The notes: a model not told the origin generated them from the letters alone. A stretch of DNA of 64,000 bases from Chelatococcus sp. HY11 (GCF_018398335.1 NZ_JAHBRX010000001.1:4456001-4520000); one strand, 5' to 3'. Numbered from the stretch's first letter, positions 31,811 through 46,664 are shown. Translations and numbers: made by a program.

Positions 31811-33202
31811 GTGGAACGAGAGTTGGTTCACCATCCCAGTTGGAGCATCGTAATGGCGTTTCGTGCAGGTCGGGACCGACGTTTGACGGGGCGCGTCGTT
31901 GCTTGGCCGGGCCTGCATGTCGCGGTCGTTGTTCTCGGCGGCCTCGCCCAGGTATCCTGCTCCTCGGATAGCTATTTGACGACATCATCGATTAGCCCGG
32001 CCGCCAGCGCGCCGACCACCGCGACCCGCCTTTCGCGACCGACCGTGACCACGCAGGAGGCGACCGCGGTGCCATCCGCGTCTTTCGGTTCATTCTCCAA
32101 CGATGTTTGGGAGAGCGCGAAGGCACGCGGTGTTTCCCGGCGCACCTTCGATCGCGCCTTTGCGGGCCTGACGCCCGATCCCAAGGTGATCGCGCTCACG
32201 AAGAAGCAATCCGAATTCGTGAAGCCGGTGTGGGAGTATCTTGGCTCCGCCGTGTCCGAGCAGCGTCTGGAGCGTGGCGGACGCGCCGTGACTGAGTCCG
32301 CCGCCACCCTCACCAAGGTCGAAGCCGCCTATGGCGTCGATCGCCGTGTGGTCGCTGGCGTGTGGGGCATGGAAACCAACTTCGGATCCTATATGGGGTC
32401 CAACGACGTCATCCGCTCGCTGGCGACGCTGGCGCACGCGAACTATCGCGGCGATTTCTTCCGTGGCGAGCTGGTCACGGCGCTGGTTATCCTCGAGCAG
32501 GGCCATATCGATCGTGACGGAATGGTTGGCTCCTGGGCCGGGGCCATGGGCCAGACCCAGTTCATGCCGTCGAGCTTCATGACCTACGCCGTGGACTTCA
32601 CGGGCGATGGTCGGCGCGATATCTGGACGTCGACCCCGGACGCGCTCGCGTCAACCGCCAACTATCTCAAGAAGCACGGCTGGGAAACCGGCTTGCCCTG
32701 GGGCTTCGAGGTCAAGGTGCCGAAGGGTTTGACCTATGGCGCAGGCAACCAGAGTTTCGCGGCCTGGTCGCAGGCGGGCGTGCGGCGCATGGACGGGCGG
32801 GCGATGCCCGCCCAAGGCGAGGCGCGCATCCTCATGCCGGCGGGCGCACGCGGGCCTGCCTTCCTCGTCACGAAGAATTTCAACGTCATCAAGCGTTACA
32901 ACAATTCCGACTCGTACGCGCTCGGTGTGGCCCATCTCGGCGATCGCCTTTATGGCGGCGCGCCGATCCAGGCACCCTGGCCGACTGACGACCTTCCGCT
33001 CGATCGGATGCAGAGCGTCGAGCTGCAAAAGCACTTGGCGGCGCATGGCTATGATGTCGGTGAGCCCGACGGCAAGCTCGGCTCGCAGACACGGGCCGCC
33101 ATCGCCTCCTATCAGGAGCGGATGGGCCTGCCCGCCGATGGTTATCCCAGCGTCACGCTTCTCGAGCGCCTGCGTCGGGGTGGCAACGGCCGCGCGACTT
33201 GA
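31811..33202 (+). CDS. Lytic murein transglycosylase, MltB-type
   Basis: A 463-residue peptidoglycan-cleaving enzyme forming 1,6-anhydro ends. A membrane-anchoring or signal segment (LHVAVVVLGGLAQVSC) precedes a Ser/Thr-rich linker; the Cys would fit a weak lipobox. The catalytic domain spans about 90-380, with catalytic E188 in GVWGMETNFGSY, the MGQTQFMPSSF motif and YNNSDSYALGVAHL. A C-terminal peptidoglycan-binding module (LQKHLAAHGYDVGEPDGKLG to LLERLRR) ends the protein. The GTG at 31811 has GGAGG four bases upstream; ATG 31853 is the alternative. Periplasmic, facing the cell wall. Confidence 0.93.
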   Translation: MERELVHHPSWSIVMAFRAGRDRRLTGRVVAWPGLHVAVVVLGGLAQVSCSSDSYLTTSSISPAASAPTTATRLSRPTVTTQEATAVPSASFGSFSNDVWESAKARGVSRRTFDRAFAGLTPDPKVIALTKKQSEFVKPVWEYLGSAVSEQRLERGGRAVTESAATLTKVEAAYGVDRRVVAGVWGMETNFGSYMGSNDVIRSLATLAHANYRGDFFRGELVTALVILEQGHIDRDGMVGSWAGAMGQTQFMPSSFMTYAVDFTGDGRRDIWTSTPDALASTANYLKKHGWETGLPWGFEVKVPKGLTYGAGNQSFAAWSQAGVRRMDGRAMPAQGEARILMPAGARGPAFLVTKNFNVIKRYNNSDSYALGVAHLGDRLYGGAPIQAPWPTDDLPLDRMQSVELQKHLAAHGYDVGEPDGKLGSQTRAAIASYQERMGLPADGYPSVTLLERLRRGGNGRAT

Positions 33203-33410
33203 ACCAGGCAACCGAGGCCTTGCGCAAAATGTGATCGTGCGATGCGCGGGTATCGAGCGTAAGCTCTGTCTGTCAGGTATGTGTCCCAGCATCGGCGAGC
33301 CGTTGCGGTATCGGGCGGTGTCATCTTCATCACCCGCCCGCTGCGGATTGCTTGCTACTGATCAACCAGAAGGATCCTGAGAGTACCTTCGCTAAGGGAA
33401 GAGCTGCGCG

Positions 33411-34682
33411 ATGCATCTCAAGCTGCGACGTCGAGTGATCCTGGGGGCCTCTTTCGTCCTCGTCGCTGTGTTCGGGGTCTCGCTGCTGGCATCCGCGCTG
33501 GCTGTGCTGTCGACACCGGCTGTGGCGCAGGCCGACCCGCTGACGCGCTTCCTCGATGGTATCTTCAAGCAGCAGCGTCCGCAGCCTCAGCAGGTTGCAC
33601 CGCGCCGGCAGCCACAACGGGCGCCGGCCCGGGCAGCCCGGCCACGCCGCGCTCCCGCGCCCGCGCCCGTCGTCGTGCGTGACCAACCGCAGGAGGCGAA
33701 GCCGGCTGCCGACACCTTCATCCTCGTAATGGGTGATTTCTTCGCCGAATCCCTGGCGGATGGCTTGAAGGATGCCTTTGCGGAGATGCCGACGATCGAA
33801 GTCTCGCGCAACGTCCGTCCCAACTCCGGTCTGGTCCGCGATGATCATTTCGATTGGCCAAAAGCCGCGCGTGAGCGTCTCGCGGATGGAGCGCCCCTGA
33901 CGATCGGGGTGATCATGATCGGTGCGAATGACAGGCAGGATATCCGTGACGGTGGCGCCTCAGTGGAATTCGGGACGGATCGCTGGCGGGAGCTTTACGG
34001 CACGCGCATCGATGCTGTGGAAGCCGCCTTCGCCGCGAAGCAGATCCCCTTGATCTGGGTTGGCATGCCGCCGATGCAGGCCGCGCGCTACGCGGCGGAT
34101 GTCTTGAGCCTCAACGCACTGATACGCGAGCGTGCCATCAAGGCCGACAGCCACTATGTTGATCTGTGGGAAGGCTTTTCCAACGATGACAACCGTTTTA
34201 CGGCCTCCGGCCCCGATATCAACGGGCAGCAGGTTCGGTTGCGCAACGCGAATGGCATCAATTTCACCGATGCCGGCGCCCGCAAGGCAGCGCATTTCGT
34301 GGAACTCGAGATCCGCCGGCTTCTGACTGAACGCAACAGCGCGACGGTTCTGGCCCTGCCGCCCAGCGGCGCGCCGACCGACGCAGCGCCCGACCAGCCG
34401 CCCGTGAAGAGCGGCGATGCGCTGGCATCTGCCTTCCCGGCGCTGCCCGAGCAGCCGGGGGGGCTCGTCCTGCAGCCGCCACGCCCCATCGCCGGTCCCA
34501 TCCTGCCGTTGACCCGGCGGGAAATGGCGGCGGGTGGCCAGCTCGCGCGGGCACGTCCGGCCCTATCGGGCTATTCGGGACAACTGATTGAACGCGTCTA
34601 TGGTATGGGCCGCGTGCCGGAACCGCGCGTCGGGCGCGCGGACGATTTTCACTGGCCTGAGGCTGAGGCCGACAGCCCGTAG
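33411..34682 (+). CDS. DUF459 SGNH-like protein, apparently lacking catalytic Ser and His
   Basis: A 423-residue exported protein: signal helix ([20 protein letters not shown], cleavage near VAQA), a Pro/Arg/Gln-rich linker to about residue 90, then an SGNH/GDSL fold domain of the DUF459 type with block [15 protein letters not shown], block [11 protein letters not shown] and block [22 protein letters not shown], and a Pro/Ala-rich tail. In active SGNH esterases block I reads GDS and block V carries a catalytic His; here F110 replaces the Ser and N284 takes the place of the His (NGINFTDAG). This suggests a non-catalytic wall or glycan-binding role (inference). AAGGGAAGAG precedes ATG 33411. 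Confidence 0.85.
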   Translation: MHLKLRRRVILGASFVLVAVFGVSLLASALAVLSTPAVAQADPLTRFLDGIFKQQRPQPQQVAPRRQPQRAPARAARPRRAPAPAPVVVRDQPQEAKPAADTFILVMGDFFAESLADGLKDAFAEMPTIEVSRNVRPNSGLVRDDHFDWPKAARERLADGAPLTIGVIMIGANDRQDIRDGGASVEFGTDRWRELYGTRIDAVEAAFAAKQIPLIWVGMPPMQAARYAADVLSLNALIRERAIKADSHYVDLWEGFSNDDNRFTASGPDINGQQVRLRNANGINFTDAGARKAAHFVELEIRRLLTERNSATVLALPPSGAPTDAAPDQPPVKSGDALASAFPALPEQPGGLVLQPPRPIAGPILPLTRREMAAGGQLARARPALSGYSGQLIERVYGMGRVPEPRVGRADDFHWPEAEADSP

Positions 34683-34779
34683 GCCAAGGCACTCCATTCC
34701 ACCAGCAGGGAAGGCCGCCTCGCAGAGAAGCGGCTCATCCAAGGCGGATGGGCTCCAAGGCGGATGAGCTTCATGCCGC

Positions 34780-36201
<1,422 letters not shown>

Positions 36202-36223
36202 CGTCCTGTCCAGCTTCTGCCCC

Positions 36224-36306
36224 GTCATGGCCGGGCTTGACCCGGCCATCTCGATCGGAAGGCGCAATTCTCGTGTCGGGATCCCCGGGACAAGCCCGGG
36301 GATGAC
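36224..36306. repeat. Palindromic repeat, family D, between gltB and gltD
   Basis: Two hairpins: ATGGCCGGG/CCCGGCCAT near 36227-36249 and CCCCGGG/CCCGGGG near 36293-36301, framed by GTCATGG and GGATGAC ends. Related to 9127-9191 and 52962-52985. It could lower or tune gltD expression relative to gltB. Confidence 0.7.
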
Positions 36307-36325
36307 GTCGTGGAGAAGAAAACGA

Positions 36326-41029
<4,704 letters not shown>

Positions 41030-41568
41030 CGAGACTTCCTCCCTCGACACTGCGTTCACGCGCAGGACGACTTGAAACCCACTATAAGCCACATCTGGCC
41101 CAGGGGGACTCAAGCCATCGACTTTCGGGAGGTCCGGTCGCGCTGCGCGCCGCGTCCGCACCTCGGCGGGCGGCGACGAAACGTCGAGAGCCCGCTAGCC
41201 GCGCGCGATGCGCGTAGCCGCTTTCTGGTCTCGTTTCGTTTTTACCGACCGTGCCATCGTCAAACCATCAACCGTTGCGTTTCGCCCCCAGAGATAGGGC
41301 GCAATGGGACAGTATCGCTGTCCTAACTCAGCGGAACATGCCAGATTTTTTTTCGCCGCACAAGCGCCCAATTGCGCCCGCTCGCATACAAAGTTCTCCT
41401 ATCGGCCCCAGGAACGAAATTTTGTGACCCTTGGCGTGCGTGTCGCGGAATGATCATTCGTTGGCGTTCATTCCAAACTAGGTTTGCTGCGACCGCCTTC
41501 GGGGTGCTTTTGGCCATCGGCTCCGCGTTGCTATGGTGCGAAGGCAGGGCGTTCAGGAGAGAAGAATC
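41030..41568. other. Divergent intergenic region between gltB and threonine aldolase
   Basis: About 540 bp with no supported gene. It has a GGACAG-TATCG-CTGTCC hairpin near 41310-41326 and an eight-T run near 41345-41352. Promoters of gltB and of the aldolase gene are expected here; I see no confident regulator site. Confidence 0.4.
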
Positions 41569-42627
41569 GTGAATTTTGGCAGTGACAACGTAGCGGGGGC
41601 GAGCCGCCGTGTTCTTGAAGCGCTGGTCGAAGCCAACCAAGGCGCAGCAAGCGGTTATGGCACGGATGCCTTGACCGCCCGGGTCACCGCCCGGCTGTCC
41701 GCGATCTTTGAACGGGATGTTGAGGTCTTTCTGGTGACCACTGGAACAGCCGCCAACGCGCTCAGTCTTGCCGCGATGACTGACCCGTGGGGCGCGGTGC
41801 TGTGCCATGCCGAGGCCCATGTCGCGACGGATGAATGCGGAGCGCCCGAGTTCTTCACCGGCGGGGCGAAGCTCATCGGTCTTCCGGGTCTCTGCGGCAA
41901 GATGACGCCGACGACCGTCGAGGCCGCCCTGAACGGCGGGCATGCCCCACCGCCTCACGCCGTCGTGCCCCAGGCGCTGTCGCTGACGCAGGCGACCGAG
42001 GTGGGGACCGCGTACACGGCCGGAGAGATCGCCGAGATCGCCGGGATCGCCCATGCCCATGGCCTTGGCGTGCATATGGACGGTGCGCGCTTCGCCAATG
42101 CCTTGCTGCGTCTCGACGGGACTGCGGCTGAGATCACCTGGAAGGCCGGTATCGACATTATGTCCTTTGGCGCCACAAAGAATGGCTGCATTGGTGTCGA
42201 GGCCATCATCGTCTTCGACCGCGCCAGGGCAAGCCATCTCGCGGAGCGTCGCAAGCGCTCCGGCCATCTCCTGTCCAAAGGGCGCTTCCTGGCCGCGCAG
42301 CTCGATGCCTATCTCTCCGATGACCATTGGCTCGATCTCGCACGTCAGGCCAACGCGATGGCGGACCGGCTGGCGGATGGTCTTGCGGCGCGCGGTGCGC
42401 GAATCGCCTTGCCTGTGCAGGGCAACGAGGTTTTTGCGGTTCTTCCGCGACCGATGCACGACGCGCTGCGGGCCAAGGGAGCGATCTACTATCGCTGGGC
42501 GGGAACAAGCGTACCGCCGGATCAGGCGCCGCAAGGCGATGAAGTGCTCGTGCGGCTGGTGACGTCTTTCGCCACCACCGCCGACGAAGTCGACCTGTTC
42601 CTCGCGGCGGCCGATCATCGTGAATAA
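41569..42627 (+). CDS. Low-specificity L-threonine aldolase-family enzyme
   Basis: A 352-residue PLP enzyme of the beta-eliminating lyase / threonine aldolase family, splitting threonine or allo-threonine to glycine and acetaldehyde. The PLP lysine lies in FGATKNGC; HAEAHVATDE and GVHMDGARFANAL are equally conserved active-site blocks. Start at the GTG 41569 is supported by CAGGAGAGAAG just upstream, giving the typical family start NFGSDNVAGAS; the longer frame from 41533 is rejected. Cytosolic. Transcribed away from gltB. Confidence 0.92.
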   Translation: MNFGSDNVAGASRRVLEALVEANQGAASGYGTDALTARVTARLSAIFERDVEVFLVTTGTAANALSLAAMTDPWGAVLCHAEAHVATDECGAPEFFTGGAKLIGLPGLCGKMTPTTVEAALNGGHAPPPHAVVPQALSLTQATEVGTAYTAGEIAEIAGIAHAHGLGVHMDGARFANALLRLDGTAAEITWKAGIDIMSFGATKNGCIGVEAIIVFDRARASHLAERRKRSGHLLSKGRFLAAQLDAYLSDDHWLDLARQANAMADRLADGLAARGARIALPVQGNEVFAVLPRPMHDALRAKGAIYYRWAGTSVPPDQAPQGDEVLVRLVTSFATTADEVDLFLAAADHRE

Positions 42628-42826
42628 ACTATAAAGGCGCCGTACAGGTGCCTTAATCAATTCTAGAATCTGGGCGGATTGTCAGTATCGAGCGAGGCTA
42701 AATATGCCGGGCCAGAGCACTGCCCAGCCGACCCTCCCTTCCGCGCAGCCCGCGGCCTTTTCTGTGTGGCCATTGCGCGCGCACCCAATTTGCATCAAGC
42801 AATTTGGCAAGCGGCGATTAGACAAG

Positions 42827-43600
42827 ATGATCGCCTTTCTGGCCCCGACGGCCATTGTGACCGGTCTGTCGCTGGCAGCCGGCATCCTGCCTGCCTCCGC
42901 CCAGTATTACTACGACAGGCCACCCGGCTATGACGTGCCCATTCCTCCCGCGCCGGTGCCTGAAGCGCCCTGGGCGCGCCGCCCGTGGGCTCCCCCGCCT
43001 GGCGCCTATGCGGACGACGGCATACCCCGCCGCGCCGTCGAGGCCATGATTGCGCGGCAGGGATATTCCCTTGAATCGCCTCTGCGACGCCGTGGTGACG
43101 TCTATGTCGCCGATGTCATGGACCGTCGGGGCACTATTTTGCGCCTCACGGTCGACGCCTATGACGGAGGCATCGTCAGCCGTCGGGTCATCGCCGAGGT
43201 CGTGCCGGACTGGGATGAGCGACCGAGGCCACAGACGCGCTGGAGTGAGCCGGGGTGGGATGATGGAGACGGAGGACGCGGCTACGACAGCCGGGACAGC
43301 GGCGATCGTTACGCGACGCGCGAACCGGAGCCGCGGGTCATCCCGGCGCCTCCGATGCCGAAGGGAATAGCGCCCAGGGCCGCCGCGCCGAAGATCCCTG
43401 TTCCGCCGGCGCGGCCCTCGGAACTGCAGTCGGACGCCCGGGGGGGTAGGGGTGAAGAACCGGCCGCCGTGCCGCCCGTTGCTCAGGCCAACCCCACGCC
43501 GACAGCCTCCGCTCCCGTGACGAGGTCCGAGCCGGCTCCGCCGGAGCCTGTCGATATTGATCCGCCCGATCTGCCGGACGTAGGGCCGCCGTCATTCTGA
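42827..43600 (+). CDS. Secreted Pro-rich protein with PepSY-like segment
   Basis: A 257-residue exported protein of unknown function. Signal peptide MIAFLAPTAIVTGLSLAAGI with cleavage at ASA/QYYY; then a Pro/Tyr-rich stretch; then IPRRAVEAMIARQGYSLESP followed by VYVADVMDRRGTILRLTVD, which resembles a PepSY half-repeat; the C-terminal half is a disordered Pro/Ala/Arg-rich tail ending DLPDVGPPSF. The ATG at 42827 gives a clean signal peptide, whereas an in-frame ATG at 42704 would put 41 residues ahead of it. Probably periplasmic. Confidence 0.7.
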   Translation: MIAFLAPTAIVTGLSLAAGILPASAQYYYDRPPGYDVPIPPAPVPEAPWARRPWAPPPGAYADDGIPRRAVEAMIARQGYSLESPLRRRGDVYVADVMDRRGTILRLTVDAYDGGIVSRRVIAEVVPDWDERPRPQTRWSEPGWDDGDGGRGYDSRDSGDRYATREPEPRVIPAPPMPKGIAPRAAAPKIPVPPARPSELQSDARGGRGEEPAAVPPVAQANPTPTASAPVTRSEPAPPEPVDIDPPDLPDVGPPSF

Positions 43601-43656
43601 TCGGCCGTTCTGATTCGCATGGCGCGGCTGCCCGGCCACGGGCTGTTGGGCCAAGC

Positions 43657-43683
43657 AAAAAAGGCGCCTCTGTGAGGCGCCTT
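43657..43683 (-). terminator. Intrinsic terminator of the hsp20 gene
   Basis: AAGGCGCCTC and GAGGCGCCTT form a perfect 10-bp stem with a 3-base loop. Read on the minus strand it is followed directly by a T-run (plus-strand A43657-A43662), a textbook Rho-independent terminator 117 bp after the hsp20 stop. It could also serve the plus-strand secreted-protein gene, less well. Confidence 0.88.
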
Positions 43684-43799
43684 GCAGTTTGGAGGTCCAT
43701 GTAGTTGGAGGTCCCAACAGGCGGAAGGAGAAAAGCCATCTGCCTGTCTGGCGTCGGACGCGCGGTCCGACGCCGATAAGAATTACGCGGCCCCCAAAA

Positions 43800-44279
43800 T
43801 TACGCGGCGACTTTAGGCTGCTCGATCACCTTGGGCTCGACGGATTTGGCCGTCTGCGAGGAGATCGGGATGAAGCGCGGCTTCTTGGCTTCCGGAATCT
43901 CGCGTACGAGATCGACGTGAAGGAGTCCGTGCTCAAGGATCGCGCCCTTGACGAGGACATGGTCGGCGAGCTGGAAGCGGCGCTCGAAGGAGCGAGCGGC
44001 AATGCCCTGATAGAGGACATCTGGCTTCTGTTCACCGTCCGCAACCTTCTTCTCGCCACGGATGGAGAGGGTGTTCTCCTTCACCTCGATGCTGAGGTCT
44101 TCATCCGTGAAGCCCGCGACAGCGACCGAGACGCGATAGTCGTTCTCGCCGGTCCGCTCGATGTTATAGGGCGGATAGGTCGACGCGCTGTCGACGCCCG
44201 ACGCCTGGTCGAGCAACGAGAAAAGCCGGTCAAAGCCGACGGTGGAACGATAGAGGGGGGCAAAATCAAACTGACGCAT
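43800..44279 (-). CDS. Small heat-shock protein Hsp20 (IbpA/HspD class A)
   Basis: A 159-residue alpha-crystallin-type chaperone holding unfolded proteins during heat stress. N-terminal MRQFDFAPLYRSTVGFDRLF is typical of rhizobial class A sHsps; the crystallin domain spans about YPPYNIERTGENDYRVSVAV to GLLHVDLVREIPE, and the tail holds the I-x-I type contact (PRFIPISS). ATG 44279 has AGGAGGA upstream. The 5' region carries an RpoH-type promoter and a ROSE-like element, so both transcription and translation are heat-controlled. Single gene with its own terminator. Confidence 0.95.
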   Translation of the reverse strand: MRQFDFAPLYRSTVGFDRLFSLLDQASGVDSASTYPPYNIERTGENDYRVSVAVAGFTDEDLSIEVKENTLSIRGEKKVADGEQKPDVLYQGIAARSFERRFQLADHVLVKGAILEHGLLHVDLVREIPEAKKPRFIPISSQTAKSVEPKVIEQPKVAA

Positions 44280-44365
44280 AGCATATCCTCCTAAGAAGCG
44301 ACATGCGGAGCACCCGCCGATATGGCCGGGTGTCGCTGGTAATGCAGCCGTTATCGGCCTGCATG
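44280..44365 (-). promoter_or_regulatory. ROSE-type RNA thermometer in the hsp20 leader
   Basis: The roughly 85-base leader (minus strand) forms hairpins such as GCAGGCCGATAACGGCTGC and a CACCCGGCC/GGCGGGTG stem. Its last segment reads GTCGCTTCTTAGGAGGATA: the UCGCU element faces the AGGAGGA Shine-Dalgarno, allowing the pairing with a G-G mismatch that defines ROSE. ROSE elements control class A sHsp genes in rhizobia. Ends are approximate. Confidence 0.78.
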
Positions 44366-44371
44366 ACAAGG

Positions 44372-44400
44372 ATTTGGGAAGGACGTTCTGGCATTTCAAG
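44372..44400 (-). promoter_or_regulatory. RpoH (sigma-32) type promoter of hsp20
   Basis: On the minus strand CTTGAA (plus 44395-44400) is followed after 16 bases by CCCAAAT (plus 44372-44378), close to the heat-shock sigma consensus CTTGAA and CCCCAT. It would start transcription near 44365, just ahead of the thermometer. Confidence 0.7.
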
Positions 44401-44498
44401 GGCTCTTTCGAGCTCTATCGTGGCCAGGTTCGCAAGCGCGCGGTAAAATAGCGATATCAGTAGGATACGGCTTGGTCTTGGTTGTTGAGAGGGTCGCC

Positions 44499-45494
44499 GT
44501 GGAGCTTTTTGCTACACCCGATAATGCTGTTCCGACCGGCGCTGTCGTCACGACCGTGCCGACGATGGACGGCGTGAACTTGCGCGTGGCGCGCTGGGCG
44601 CCGCGCGGACGCAAGCGGCCACGCGGCACCGTCCTCATTCTGCAGGGGCGGGCTGAATTTATCGAGAAATACTTCGAGACGGTCGCGGATCTGACACGGC
44701 GCGGCTTTGTCGTCGTGGCGTTCGACTGGCGCGGGCAGGGGGGATCCGACCATCAACTCGCGAACCATCGCAAGGGCCATATCTCCTCGTTCAAGCGATA
44801 CCGGCGCGATCTGGACGCCGTGATCCACGAGATGCTCCTCGTCCACTGCCCGGCGCCCTATTTCGCCCTCGCACATTCGATGGGGGCCGCGATCCTCTTC
44901 GAGGCGCTGAGTTCCGGCGAGAATCGTTTTGAACGGACAGTGGCGCTTGCGCCCATGCTGGCGATTGCGCGCATCAAGCATCCGGGCGTGGTGCGCACCC
45001 TCGCGGAGTGGCTTGGGGGCTTAGGGCTTTCCCGCTGGTTCATCCCCGGTGGCGGCGCGACACCGCTTGGAACGAAACCCTTTCTCGACAATCGCCTGAC
45101 GTCCGATCCCGTCCGCTACGCGCGGAACGCGGGTGTGGTCGCGGCCGTGCCTGAACTCGGGCTCGGTGATCCCACGATCGGCTGGGTACGCGCCGCATTC
45201 CGCTTCATGGCGGGCCTGAATACGCGCAAGAAGGCCGAGGCGATCACCGCCCAGGTGCTCGTGATCGCCGGCGGCGCCGACCCCGTGGTTTCAACGGCGG
45301 CGATCGAACGGTTCAGCCTTTATCTCAAATCAGGCCATGCGATCGTGCTGCCCGGGGCCCGCCATGAGCTTCTCATGGAACGGGACGATATTCGCGAGAC
45401 CGTTTGGGCCGCGTTTGATGCTTTCGTCCCCGGCTCCGAGGGAACCGGGCCATTGAGCTCTCAGGCCGACAATAGCGACAGCGCCGCCGCGTGA
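44499..45494 (+). CDS. Alpha/beta hydrolase, lysophospholipase (PldB)-like
   Basis: A 331-residue serine hydrolase of the Hydrolase_4 family. Features: oxyanion region LILQGRAEFIEKYFETV, FDWRGQGGSD, the nucleophile elbow LAHSMGAAI, acid GGADPVVST and histidine PGARHELLMERDDIR. These match monoacylglycerol lipase/lysophospholipase L2 proteins; natural substrate uncertain. Start chosen at GTG 44499 with GAGAGGG upstream; TTG 44472 is in frame. Its last 34 bases overlap the convergent phosphatase gene. Cytosolic or membrane-associated. Confidence 0.88.
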   Translation: MELFATPDNAVPTGAVVTTVPTMDGVNLRVARWAPRGRKRPRGTVLILQGRAEFIEKYFETVADLTRRGFVVVAFDWRGQGGSDHQLANHRKGHISSFKRYRRDLDAVIHEMLLVHCPAPYFALAHSMGAAILFEALSSGENRFERTVALAPMLAIARIKHPGVVRTLAEWLGGLGLSRWFIPGGGATPLGTKPFLDNRLTSDPVRYARNAGVVAAVPELGLGDPTIGWVRAAFRFMAGLNTRKKAEAITAQVLVIAGGADPVVSTAAIERFSLYLKSGHAIVLPGARHELLMERDDIRETVWAAFDAFVPGSEGTGPLSSQADNSDSAAA

Positions 45495-46243
45495 ACGCGC
45501 GCGTCGCCGGCGACGACGACACTGCCGCCGGCGGTGACGGGACCGCCCTGCCAGTCCGTGACGATGCCGCCGGCACCCGTGATGATGGGAATGAGGGGGA
45601 TGATATCGCAGGGTTTCAGGCCGGCCTCGATGACCAGATCGATATGGCCGGCGGCGACCATGCAATAGGCATAGCAGTCGTAGCCATAGCGGTTCAGCCG
45701 GCAGGCCTCTTCCACACGCTTGTAGGCCGCCAGCGTCTCGCCCTTGAACATATGGGGCGAGGTGGTGGAGATCGTCGCCTCGGCGAGGCTTGCACAGGCG
45801 CGCGTCTTGAGCGCGCGGTCGCCCGCCGGTCCGTGATAGCGGGCGCCTTGCCCGTCGCCGACGAAGCGCTCTCCCGTGAAAGGCTGGTGCATGAGCCCAT
45901 AAACCGGTTGGCCCTTGTGCTTCAGCCCGATCAGCGTTCCCCATAGCGGCAGGCCTGAGATGAAGGCTTTGGTTCCGTCTATTGGGTCGAGCACCCAGAC
46001 ATAGTGGGCATCGGCCGCTTCCTCGCCGAATTCCTCGCCGGAAATGCCGTGGGCGGGAAAGGTGGACTTGATCATCTGCCGCATGACAGCCTCCGCGGCA
46101 CGGTCTGCTTCCGTCACGGGGTCGAAGTCGCGCCCGTCGGACTTGTCGTCCGCGCGAATCGCGGAGCGGAAGAACGGCATGATCACTTGGCCCGAGCGGC
46201 TGGCGAGATCATCGGTAAAGCGGGCTATGTCGACGACGGTCAT
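45461..46243 (-). CDS. hisN: Histidinol-phosphatase / inositol monophosphatase-family enzyme
   Basis: A 260-residue Mg-dependent phosphatase. The IMPase metal motifs are GEEFGEEA (about residue 69), WVLDPIDGTKAFISG (about 81-95) and CDIIPLIPIITGAGG (about 212-226). The insertion KAFISGLPLWGTLIGL and DCYAYCMVAAGHIDLV are features I associate with HisN histidinol-phosphatases rather than inositol phosphatase SuhB, so the symbol is a best estimate. ATG 46243 starts shortly after GAGGCGCAGGA. A suhB-type sRNA lies about 250 bp upstream on the opposite strand. Confidence 0.85.
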   Translation of the reverse strand: MTVVDIARFTDDLASRSGQVIMPFFRSAIRADDKSDGRDFDPVTEADRAAEAVMRQMIKSTFPAHGISGEEFGEEAADAHYVWVLDPIDGTKAFISGLPLWGTLIGLKHKGQPVYGLMHQPFTGERFVGDGQGARYHGPAGDRALKTRACASLAEATISTTSPHMFKGETLAAYKRVEEACRLNRYGYDCYAYCMVAAGHIDLVIEAGLKPCDIIPLIPIITGAGGIVTDWQGGPVTAGGSVVVAGDARVHAAALSLLSA

Positions 46244-46491
46244 TCCTGCGCCTCTGTCGGCTGGATCTTGAGGGCTCACTATCGCCGGTGCGAGACCGGG
46301 ATGTTAGTCAGACGTTGAATTTCTAGCCGTTTTTGGGGGGAGAAAGCTCGCAACAGACGGATACGACCCGGCGTTTAACAAGCTAAGCCTAAGTCAGTGA
46401 ATTCTTTTTTTAAGGATGTGCGCAAAAGTTTCAACAAGGCACTTGTTTTTTGTGCGGTGCGGTGGCATGTTGTTGCAGTGCGGTACGGCAG
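46244..46491. other. Intergenic region between hisN and the divergent sRNA
   Basis: No gene. A seven-T run after GTGAATTC at 46397-46411 and TTTGTGCGG-type tracts at 46448-46460 are likely promoter or activator regions for hisN (leftward) and the sRNA (rightward). Confidence 0.4.
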
Positions 46492-46572
46492 CTGAGGTTG
46501 CTGTCCCGCTGCCCTCCTTGGGCGTTTCCTCCCTAGACTTGGGCCGCGCACGCAAGTGGGCGGCCTTTTTTC
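46492..46572 (+). ncRNA. suhB / alpha-r8 (MmgR-type) small RNA
   Basis: The segment contains CCTCCTTGGGCGTTTCCTCC and CTAGACTTGGGCCGC, which I recognise as the conserved core of the Rfam suhB/alpha-r8 sRNAs. It ends with the stem GGCCGC (46542-46547) / GCGGCC (46560-46565) followed by TTTTTT (46566-46571), an intrinsic terminator typical of Hfq-binding sRNAs. Members lie beside IMPase-family (suhB) genes, as here. In Sinorhizobium, MmgR responds to nitrogen source. The 5' end is estimated from the roughly 77-nt family length. Confidence 0.8.
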
Positions 46573-46664
46573 TTGCCCACCAGTATCTCGCGCAAAGTGT
46601 CTTGCGCATATCTCTCGTTCGCAAGTGCCGTGCGTGAAGCGGCAGGAGCTTCGGAAGCGGGCTT

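Noticed and set aside
46465..46480. Sigma-54 promoter GTGGCATGTTGTTGCA upstream of the sRNA
   Set aside because: GG and GC elements are one base too close (nine bases between instead of ten), so it does not fit the strict -24/-12 spacing.
46416..46637. A 73-codon plus-strand frame over the sRNA
   Set aside because: It reads through the intrinsic terminator and the conserved sRNA core; no ribosome binding site. The region is better explained as non-coding RNA.
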